Notes under the pieces: model-generated
Told to the model about the DNA's origin: nothing
The model's database searches: none
Seen by the model: only the letters and a program-made list of their open reading frames with translations
In this document: in pieces, positions 6,694 to 14,400 of the stretch
Numbering within the stretch: position 1 is the stretch's first letter
How the letters are laid out: each line of letters starts with the position of its first letter
DNA from: Negativicoccus succinicivorans
GTDB taxonomy: Bacteria > Bacillota > Negativicutes > Veillonellales > Negativicoccaceae
Assembly: GCF_018372215.1 (NCBI RefSeq)
Contig: NZ_JAHAJN010000010.1
Location: 1 to 40,933 of the forward strand
Reading direction: 5' to 3'
DNA length: 40,933 nucleotides
Program-made: the position numbers and the translations under genes

Positions 6694-6906
6694 CTAAATT
6701 CCTAAATATTTTTTTCGAAGCTCGCGCGCTTCGGCTTCGGTAATAACGTCATGAATCAGCGCCTGATTGATATCCGCATAAACTTCTTCCCACACGAGTT
6801 TGACTTTCAAGTCGATCCAAATATCGTTTGTTTTTTCATATTCCTCTTCTAACCGTTTTTGTTTGTCCAGTGTATCTTGCAGATACTTAGGAATTTTTAT
6901 GTCCAT
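6694..6906 (-). CDS. Small tail-like protein (70 aa)
   Basis: Strong site AGGAGATAAA before ATG at 6906, nine bases after the kinase B stop. It reads IPKYLQDTLDKQKRLEEEY at the start and ends ITEAEARELRKKYLGI, which parallels the kinase B ending VISEEVADYLRKKYLGF. It therefore looks like a free-standing copy of the kinase tail. Function unknown; helical and charged. Confidence 0.7.
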   Translation of the reverse strand: MDIKIPKYLQDTLDKQKRLEEEYEKTNDIWIDLKVKLVWEEVYADINQALIHDVITEAEARELRKKYLGI

Positions 6907-6914
6907 TTTATCTC

Positions 6915-8318
6915 CTAAAATCCCAAATACTTTTTTCGTAAATAATCGGCGACTTCTTCACTGATTACATACGCGTGTTGGTACATATTAATCGTGCCGT
7001 AAAGCTCATTATGATAAACATCCCAATTTCTTTCATCGTCTTGATAATCTAACCAATTTTGGATATCTTGTTGCAGGTCTTTCGGCAAGGCTTTTTCATC
7101 GAACTCCGGTTCCAATTCCTTTTCCTCGATGGACTTTGCAACACGAATCGTCGCATTTTTGCTTTCCTTTCCTTTTCCCATGTCGTGAATCCTTTCTACC
7201 AGTAAAGCGGCTATCTCTTCAACGCGCTCTTCCCCAAAGGCGGGGTGTCGCAGCTTTTTATAATTTCTGTCCAAAATCTCCGGTATTTTATCACAGATGT
7301 CCAACGAATCCATGTCCATATGACGAATATATTTTAATTCGTTTTGATGGGTATTGCCGAATGATTTGGAGCGTTCATAAATCTGATGATTCCGTATTGA
7401 TAAGTTCATATATCCTAAGCTGCTGCCGTTATCAAAAATGGGCGCGAGACCGATGTATTCCAATGTATCACTGTCTCGCAAAGCGCCGAAATTTCCCCAA
7501 TGGCGATCCTCATTCACACAAATAAAATCAAGTATAATCATTTGTTCCAGCTGTTTTCGCGCCCGTTCCTGATCCATACCGCACTCGGTTATTTCTTTCA
7601 GATAATATTCGTAATAACTTTCATGGTTCAGTTTTGGTTTAGCAACAAACTGCCATGCCGGGATAAATTCAATTCGCGAATTTGTGAATGACGGACATAT
7701 CGATACATCCGCAGCCGTTATATAAGACAAGTCATACGTAACACCGGGCATATTCATAATCTTCATCATGTCCGAAATTACGGCTTCGTTATAAGGTTGT
7801 TGATAAAAAGACCTTTGCCCGTTTTTTATAAAAAACAGATCACTATCTTTCTTTGTCCACATTTGCGGTAATGACCCGTTATTGGTTGTGTTGGGGGTCG
7901 GATTCATTCGCTCGCTTTCATCAAGGCTTGATTGATCTAATGATAAAAATAATAAGTCTGATGAAAAATCATTGTCATAGAAATTCACCTTTTCCCAGTT
8001 CAAGTCTTGTTTTTTATCTTCCGGACAAAGCCAATAATGATCAGCGATGCTGACCATATAGGACGGTAAGGCTAACTCATACGAACTGTTTGCTTGATAA
8101 TATTCTTTTATTTCCTCAAGATTAGGTCGATTTTTAGGAATAACCCTATGCTTCAAAAACCGATTCAATTCATGGTTATTGCAATTATTTTCCCCTAACA
8201 TATTCACCGGCAAATGTTCCGCATTGATGATGGCGTTTATTTGGAAATAATCCATATCCGGTTCTTTTCGTACCTCTAAAACTTCGATATTTTTATGCAT
8301 TAATAAAAACGTGTTCAT
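6915..8318 (-). CDS. HipA-like Ser/Thr kinase with C-terminal KYLG tail (kinase B)
   Basis: 467 residues from the ATG at 8318 (GAGAGGTG nine bases before); the open frame extends to a TTG at 8354 but that stretch is recombinase remnant in another frame. Layout: N-terminal domain 1-150 shared with the 400-residue kinase (LNRFLKHRVIP, YMVSIADHYWLCP), kinase domain with NEDRHWGN (269-276, Asp271, Asn276) and DNGSS (296-300), then a tail 410-467 with LPKDLQQDI and YVISEEVADYLRKKYLGF. The tail is repeated as separate small proteins just downstream. Its start ATGA overlaps the stop of the recombinase remnant, a sign that the two genes were an overlapping pair. Confidence 0.78.
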   Translation of the reverse strand: MNTFLLMHKNIEVLEVRKEPDMDYFQINAIINAEHLPVNMLGENNCNNHELNRFLKHRVIPKNRPNLEEIKEYYQANSSYELALPSYMVSIADHYWLCPEDKKQDLNWEKVNFYDNDFSSDLLFLSLDQSSLDESERMNPTPNTTNNGSLPQMWTKKDSDLFFIKNGQRSFYQQPYNEAVISDMMKIMNMPGVTYDLSYITAADVSICPSFTNSRIEFIPAWQFVAKPKLNHESYYEYYLKEITECGMDQERARKQLEQMIILDFICVNEDRHWGNFGALRDSDTLEYIGLAPIFDNGSSLGYMNLSIRNHQIYERSKSFGNTHQNELKYIRHMDMDSLDICDKIPEILDRNYKKLRHPAFGEERVEEIAALLVERIHDMGKGKESKNATIRVAKSIEEKELEPEFDEKALPKDLQQDIQNWLDYQDDERNWDVYHNELYGTINMYQHAYVISEEVADYLRKKYLGF

Positions 8319-8460
8319 TGCCGGTACACCTCTCGTTCGTATTGTCTGACCCAACGGTAAAAGTTTTTTGAAACGCCTGATGTATGAAAGGCCTCCACTG
8401 CGGTGATTTCTTTCTTTATCCGCCGGTTATACGTCGGAAAAATTTCGTTTAACTGATATA
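8315..8460 (-). pseudogene. Recombinase C-terminus remnant joined to kinase B start
   Basis: Reverse-strand codons read NEIFPTYNRRIKKEITAV then EAFHTSGVSKNFYRWVRQYE and stop at 8315. The intact recombinase (10269-10907) has the same C-terminal stretch with KKEITAVEAFHTLGISKNTF and YRWVRQYKRE. Only about the last 46 codons survive; the first ~165, including the catalytic Ser, are gone, and the small acidic gene at 8449 runs straight into the remnant. The stop overlaps the kinase B start codon. Confidence 0.85.
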
Positions 8461-8724
8461 GTATCTGAAATATAAAGCATCAAAATCCTCTTGCGATATG
8501 CCTTCCTTTGTTTTCGCCATTATGCCCGGCCATTGCTGTTTATCTTCATATTCCCAAAGCAAGGACATGTATTCGGGATCTTCGTCACCCATTTCGTCAC
8601 TCATTTCGTCACTCATTTTGTTTAGAATGACATATAATTCTTCCAACCGATCAACGTATTCTTTTATTTCCCCCGATAAATTTTGAGGGATGGGATAGGC
8701 TTCTCTGATATATGCTTTTAACAT
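8449..8724 (-). CDS. Small acidic protein (91 aa), AYIRE family
   Basis: AGGAGGAGCATAGCT precedes ATG at 8724. It is a clear paralogue of the protein at 10950-11222: both begin ML(K/R)AYIRE, share an LEELY/MEALY helix, PEYM and LW, and end FRYYI. It also resembles the tail-like proteins loosely (Pro-Leu start, ISQEDFDALYFRYY near the end). It contains three 12-bp tandem repeats (8581-8616) that encode repeated MSDE/MGDE. No known function. Its last codons abut the recombinase remnant, so the natural C-terminus may be shortened compared with its paralogue. Confidence 0.7.
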   Translation of the reverse strand: MLKAYIREAYPIPQNLSGEIKEYVDRLEELYVILNKMSDEMSDEMGDEDPEYMSLLWEYEDKQQWPGIMAKTKEGISQEDFDALYFRYYIS

Positions 8725-8790
8725 AGCTATGCTCCTCCTAAAGTTATAAAAGCTCTTTATTGATCATGTTTAGTAGTCAGATTGCAAGGG

Positions 8791-9513
8791 CTACTCTCTT
8801 ATGAATTTCGCGCAAATGAATTGATAATCATCTTGCGCTTTGCCGCAGGTTTCAAATAAACGATTCGGCAAGCCTTGCCGGCACTCATTAAGCGCGGTCA
8901 TATACCACGGTTTTATTTCCGGGCTAATAATAAGCGGCGGGATGTTGTGATGCAAACACTCTTTGAACATGAGCAAGCGACCGACACGACCGTTGCCGTC
9001 TTGAAACGGATGAATGGTTTCAAAACCGTAATGCGCCAGAGCGATTTCTTTCAGTTGCGGATTCGTTTCGCTCTGCCAGTCATGCAGCCATGTTTTCATA
9101 TGCTCCGGCGTTTCTTCCGGCGATGATGTTTCGGTCAGCAGGCCGATCCGATTGGCTTCTTTTTTATAATCCCCGACGGCGAACCAAGTTTTCATCGCTT
9201 CCTCTGTTCCCCAAAACAGCAGGTGGTGAAAATGCTTTATCTGTTCTTCCGTGAGCGTTTGCTCCGCGATATCCAGCATGTAATCGAATGCTATGCCGTG
9301 ATTACGCGTTTGAATCGCGTCATTCAGTTTCGGATAGTCTTTGCCGTTCAATCGTCCGGTGGTTAAAATAGCGTGGGTATCCTCCAAGCTGACCGTGCTG
9401 CCCTCAATCGTATTGGAAGTATATGTCAGCCAAACTTTAGTGTATTCGTACAATCCGCCGGAAATGCCGCACCCCTTTTCGCCTCGCAGACGTTCTAAAA
9501 TAATATTTTCCAT
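8791..9513 (-). CDS. Fic family protein, autoinhibited N-terminal type
   Basis: 240 residues after AAGGAGCAAT. The catalytic loop HPFQDGNGRVGR is at 168-179 and the inhibitory motif SNTIEG at 33-38, both complete. The same architecture as the Fic protein at 656-1429 but only moderately similar outside the motifs, so it is not a recent duplication. It sits between the kinase array and an AbiEii-like fragment and has no obvious antitoxin neighbour, which fits a self-inhibited Fic enzyme. Confidence 0.9.
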   Translation of the reverse strand: MENIILERLRGEKGCGISGGLYEYTKVWLTYTSNTIEGSTVSLEDTHAILTTGRLNGKDYPKLNDAIQTRNHGIAFDYMLDIAEQTLTEEQIKHFHHLLFWGTEEAMKTWFAVGDYKKEANRIGLLTETSSPEETPEHMKTWLHDWQSETNPQLKEIALAHYGFETIHPFQDGNGRVGRLLMFKECLHHNIPPLIISPEIKPWYMTALNECRQGLPNRLFETCGKAQDDYQFICAKFIRE

Positions 9514-9600
9514 ATTGCTCCTTCCGCCTTCATAATCGATGAGTTCGTGCTGACGCGCTAAAAAGCATCTGTCGCTTTCATGGTAGTGCTTTTACGCTGA

Positions 9601-10074
9601 TTTGACCAGTTTGTAAAAAGCCAAGTCGATCCGATTAAAAAATTTGGTCTTCATTTGCCATCACAAAAGAAATCTCTGAAAACAATTCGATTGCGCGCAT
9701 CATCAAAAGTTGTGAATTTATCGAATGAATGGGAGAATAGGTTCAGGAGAAACTTTTCTACCGGAGATAAATATGAAGTGTCGGTATATGATTGGAAGGT
9801 ATTAATCGACATGAAGCTGGCCGCTTTCGCGAAACAAGAAAATATCCGCGATTTTTACGATCTGGCCTTTTTCATTAACCGATGTCCCGATCTTTTTTCT
9901 AATGAGCAATTATTTCAAATAAAAACTGTTATGGAGTATAAAGGACTACGCATATTGGCCGGATATTTAGAAACAGAACTTGCCACGCCTTGGCTGGCGA
10001 AAATTGGCGCCAACGACTTGGTAGCAAGCACCTTTGCCAAAACGGAAGACCTGTTAATCACTCGAAACCAATAA
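9601..10074 (+). pseudogene. AbiEii/AbiGii-like nucleotidyltransferase, C-terminal fragment
   Basis: An open frame from the TGA ending at 9600 to 10074; the only start is a TTG at 9655 without a ribosome binding site. The stretch SVYDWKVLIDMKLAAFAKQE followed by IRDFYDLAFFINR is the conserved second half of AbiEii-type nucleotidyltransferases (DUF1814), where KLAA and RDxYDL are typical. The N-terminal GSxxD nucleotidyltransferase motif is missing, so the gene is 5'-truncated. AbiEii is the toxin of an abortive-infection pair; no AbiEi antitoxin is seen. Confidence 0.65.
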
Positions 10075-10107
10075 AAAGACAGATCTGCAAACGACAAAGC
10101 GTAGGGT

Positions 10108-10138
10108 AAAGATGGGAGTGTAATCTCCCGTCTTTTTT
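10108..10138. terminator. Intrinsic terminator after the AbiEii-like fragment
   Basis: AAAGATGGGAG (10108-10118) pairs with CTCCCGTCTTT (10125-10135) with one G-T pair, followed by TTT. It can serve the plus-strand fragment and, in reverse, the recombinase unit. Confidence 0.7.
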
Positions 10139-10156
10139 ATTGGATACGATTCTTTT

Positions 10157-10294
10157 TCATGTTTTGAGCAATCCGAATCCGCTGATCTTCTTTCGCGCTC
10201 CATTCTTTGTCCATAAAAACAACTGTATATCTAAATATTTTGCGCGTAGATAGTCGGCCACTTGTTTGCTAATCACATATGCAAGTTGGTGCAT
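10157..10294 (-). pseudogene. Kinase B tail remnant downstream of the recombinase
   Basis: From an ATG at 10294 the reverse strand reads MHQLAYVISKQVADYLRAKY then LDI, closely matching the kinase B ending MYQHAYVISEEVADYLRKKY then LGF. It then continues into unrelated codons to a stop at 10157. It overlaps the end of the recombinase in another frame, so all but the last ~22 codons of a kinase B copy have been deleted. A separate short frame (MDKEWSAKEDQRIRIAQNMK) follows and is not recognised. Confidence 0.75.
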
Positions 10295-10907
10295 TTTGTA
10301 TCTCTCGTTTGTATTGTCTGACCCAACGGTAAAAAGTATTTTTTGAAATACCTAATGTATGAAACGCTTCTACTGCTGTTATTTCTTTCTTTACCCACCG
10401 ATCATATATTGGAAAAAATTCCGGCGGTAATACTTTTTTCGGGCGGCCTAGCCTTATACCTCTGGCGCGCGCTGCGGCAATGCCTTCGGCTTGCCTTTTT
10501 TTAGTGCGCAACATTTCTGTTTCCGCAAGAGTAGATAAAACCTCAATCAACAGATTATTGACCATATCCATAATTGATTTTCCTAATTCTCCATAATTAG
10601 AAAAATCAATTAAAGTAGTCGGAACATCAAGTACTCGAACCGTTATTTCTTTCTCTCTAAAATAAAGTAGTTGGTCTTTGATGATTTTTTTATTTCGTCC
10701 TAGTCGATCCAGCTCATGAATATATAATTCATCGCCGGGGCGCAACAGCCGCTTTAATAAATCCAGTCCGGGACGATCTCCAACTTTACCGGTAATCCGA
10801 TCAACAATAATATCGCGTTCATCGGATATGTATTTCTTTAATTCGTCAATTTGGCGTTTCGGATTTTGCTCTCTTGTCGAAACTCGTACATAGCCGAAAG
10901 TTTTCAT
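10269..10907 (-). CDS. Serine recombinase (resolvase/invertase family)
   Basis: 212 residues. Catalytic Ser10 lies in YVRVSTREQ, followed by the HELDRLGRN motif with Arg68 and Arg71, a long E-helix region, an RLGRPKK hinge and a C-terminal helix-turn-helix (about 178-200). It is full length for a small resolvase/invertase, so probably active. The ATG overlaps (ATGA) a short frame ending KGLER, the same ending as kinase A. The last nine residues differ from the remnant copy at 8315 because they are read across a deletion junction. It may have driven the rearrangements of this locus; no obvious paired crossover sites were found by eye. Confidence 0.9.
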   Translation of the reverse strand: MKTFGYVRVSTREQNPKRQIDELKKYISDERDIIVDRITGKVGDRPGLDLLKRLLRPGDELYIHELDRLGRNKKIIKDQLLYFREKEITVRVLDVPTTLIDFSNYGELGKSIMDMVNNLLIEVLSTLAETEMLRTKKRQAEGIAAARARGIRLGRPKKVLPPEFFPIYDRWVKKEITAVEAFHTLGISKNTFYRWVRQYKREIQNAPTCICD

Positions 10908-10949
10908 CGTTCTAAACCTTTTCCGGTCGGCTTGGAGATGTTTGTAAAA

Positions 10950-11222
10950 TCATTTATCTTCATCTTCATCTGCTCCTATATAGTAACGAAAACAATATCG
11001 TGCATAATCTTCGCGGCCAACATTGTCATCCAATTTAGCTGCAATATCCAATTCTTCATTTGTTTGATAAAATTTCCACAGCTTGTCCATGTATTCCGGT
11101 CCGTTTGGGTTCATCGTTTGTAATTCCATATATAACGCTTCCATTTCATCGACCAATCTTTGAACTTCTTTAGATTTTTTATCCGGCAACGTAACGTCTT
11201 CCCGAATATATGCTCGTAACAT
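10950..11222 (-). CDS. Small acidic protein (90 aa), AYIRE family
   Basis: I chose ATG 11222, preceded by AAGGAG eleven bases away; the ATG at 11246 has no site. It begins MLRAYIRED and ends FRYYIGADEDEDK, paralogous to the 91-residue protein at 8449. It precedes the recombinase by 42 bases, and that gap reads TNISKPTGKGLER in another frame, a trace of a kinase A-like C-terminus. Function unknown. Confidence 0.7.
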   Translation of the reverse strand: MLRAYIREDVTLPDKKSKEVQRLVDEMEALYMELQTMNPNGPEYMDKLWKFYQTNEELDIAAKLDDNVGREDYARYCFRYYIGADEDEDK

Positions 11223-11383
11223 AGTAAATATTTCTCCTTTCGTCATAATAATCTATTGATCTTTTGTGCGACGTACTAATAACATAATTTCTACATTTAT
11301 AATACTACAATCCTTGTTATTTTTATAGGCATAAAAAAGTAGACTTTGATGAGACTCTTTATCGAAAGTTTATTACCCAATTT

Positions 11384-11415
11384 AAAAGGGATCGGATTGC
11401 AATCCGATCCCTTTT
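11384..11415. terminator. Perfect 32-bp palindromic terminator downstream of hsdR
   Basis: Sixteen bases on each side of the centre between 11399 and 11400 are exact reverse complements, A4 on the left and T4 on the right. It lies 16 bases after the hsdR stop and separates the restriction operon from the kinase array. Confidence 0.85.
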
Positions 11416-11430
11416 GTTGATGCGTGTTAT

Positions 11431-14400
11431 TTATTTGGATTTTGGCTCGCTTAAAAGGTGATTCAAATTTTGCGATGCCAGCTCTTTTATAATATCGTCA
11501 TAATCAGTTGCCCATTTAAGATGAAGCAGCATATCGTAAGTGGCCTTCTCCACTCCTTCTTTCCCCGGCAAATCCACATCAAGAGTAATCCCTGCTAATT
11601 CCAGCATTTTTTTCGACACTCGTGACGGCATATGGACTCCCAAGCAAGTCGATATTACATTGAGCTTGTTTAAGTTTACACCTCTCCTCATGTTGCTAAT
11701 AATTAACTTGCCTAACCCCGTGGTATTTTCTAAAAGCCTGAATGAATAGTTGCATACTTGTTTACTCATTAGTTTTTGTAGTGCATCGCCAAACTCAAGA
11801 TTATTTATAGCTTTTAACATTTCACCGGACATCTCATTTACTAAACCGTATTGGACCAATAACTCTTCCGGTATATGGTCATGACAGTTAAACGATTTAG
11901 ATCCCAGAGCTGACGGTAAAGTCACATATTTAAGCTTTCCATCTTCGTCTGTAATAAACTTTAAGAAACACTCTTCTCCATGTTCTTTCGCATAATCCGT
12001 TAGCGCAAGGACACCGGATGCTTTCTTTTCCAAATAAGTATCTTTGTTCAGGCATAAATGATCATCGACATAAGCAAACGCATCGCTCTCAATAATCGAT
12101 GCCAAGGCACCGCCTTCTTTATACCATGAGCTTAGTTGCGCAGTGGGAACCGTAGTTACAATTTTTGTATCCTTTATGTCTTCTTCGGTCAGAGCAACAT
12201 CGATTTGCTTGTACTCTTTCGTTTTATATTCCTCATTGAGAGCCTCTTCATAGTCTATTTCGACAAACTGATCCTCTCCGTCATGCAAAAGAAAGTACCG
12301 CAAATATTCATCTATATACATAGACAGGTAGCTATCAGAATAGCTTTCTCCATGTGCGGCCTCGAAAAACTTCCGTGACTTCTCTCGATCACAACTTTCT
12401 TTCAATTCATCGAAGACTCCATATTCAGAAATGTTAGTCTCAGTAACTCCCTTTCTGAACAGCTCTCGTAAAAGCTCTTCAGAGCAACCAAGATTTTTAA
12501 CGACTCTTTTTATTTTGCTGTTTTCAAGCTTACCAAGCATTTCATTGATATAATCGTTAAAAGTTTTATTTGGATTCAGTTCAATATTGCCGGACTGAAT
12601 GTCATAAAGTAAGATCCCCGCAAGTTTTTGTCTTTCTTGGGAAAGCATGGAAAATGAGCTATGCAGTTCTTTCCTTAGTTTTTCCACCTCTTTTGGGGAA
12701 ACATCCTCCGCTAATAACTTGATATATTTCTCAAATCGAGAGTTCATATAGTCCTTATCAATCTTCTCACTATCGTGCTCTATAATTCGAGTATCTATAT
12801 CAAAGGGAACATCATCGATTCCGTCCCCCGGGTCAGCTTTCGGTAATTCATGATATCTGGCTAAAAGCTTTAAATAGTCTTCTTCTGTGAAGATGACAGA
12901 AACGGTAGAGCCCTCAGTCTTATCTTTGTACTCCTTCACGCTCCACTCAAACCCCTGAATTAAAGCCGCATCCAGATACCTTGAAAATGCATTGAACTCT
13001 TTCGCAAACTTCGCCTTGACTCGACCATCTTCCGGTAGTTTTTCAAAATTTTCAACACCGGCGTTTTCAAACAAATCTCTTATATTTTCAAAGCCATTGT
13101 TCATATTCCTGATGTTAGCGGGTAATTTATCCACAAATAAACCTTGCGGAACATCTCCGGAATATGCTTTTATCGCTTCGTTTAGATTTCTCTCCATCGT
13201 GTTGGGTCTTCTGTACCATTTTATAATTCCAAATGGTTTTTCTTTTCTGTTGTAGACCCTATTCGTTCTTGAAATCGCTTGAATGAGATTTTCATATTCA
13301 AGCACTTTGTCAAGGTACAGGGTGTTCACTCTTTTAGAGTCAAACCCCGTCAACATTTGATTGACAACAATCAAAATGTCGATTTGTTCATCTCTGTTGA
13401 TGTTTTCGTATGGCTCCTTATGAGCAAGTCTGGTGCTGACATCCTTTCTGAATTTATCATAAGTCGGAATCGTAAATGACATATCATACTTCGCATTATA
13501 GTCTTCAAGCATTTCTACAATGCCATCCTCTTTATCCAGAGAGGTTTGTCCATTGTTATCGATGGTCGGGTCAAACATAGCGGTAATATTAAGCTCTGCC
13601 ATTTCGCTCTTCATAAGCCTATAGTAAGCAACCGCTTCAGGAATACTGGAGGTAGCAAAAATCGCGTGAAATTTATTGTCATTACTATATAAAGGCCACT
13701 TTTTCTTTATATCAGCAATGACGTCCCGTCGATACGCTTCCGTCTCGTATTGCGCATTGGGCACATAGTCTTCTATGCCCTTGACCCATTTGTTATTGAT
13801 GCTTTTTCCGCACATGCCCACTTTAGAAGAGTCCATAAATTTGAGGAAAACTTCTTTTTTCTTTTTATCCGCCATAGCGTCGGCAAGAGACTCCGCCTTA
13901 GCCTCATGCAAAGCGACCTGCATTCTAACATCTTCGTCCGGATACACCTTTACCATGTACGGATCAAATCCGAGAACGTTTCCATCTCTGATACCATCTG
14001 ATAAAGTATATCTATGAATTTCATCTCCAAAGATCGTTGGTGTGGTACTGTCTTTCTTGATATTAACTTCTTGAATAGGCGTACCCGTAAACCCAAACAT
14101 AAGAGCTTTTCGGAAAGTTTTCTTTATCGTTGCTAGCATTTCGCCAAAAGTAGACCTGTGGCACTCGTCAACAATAATGACCAGTCTCTTTTTCGCAATA
14201 GATTCAACATCAGCTGCATTTAAAGCTTCCGAGTCCGCACTAATATTGGATAACTTTTGAATAGATGTGACTATAAGCGTATTGTCGTAATCATTACTCT
14301 TTAGCTTGCTAATTAGGACGTTGGTGTTTTCTGTAGCCTGCACTGATTCATCATCATTTTTAAAGGCCCTATACTCACTTAAAGATTGTGTAGCAAGCTC

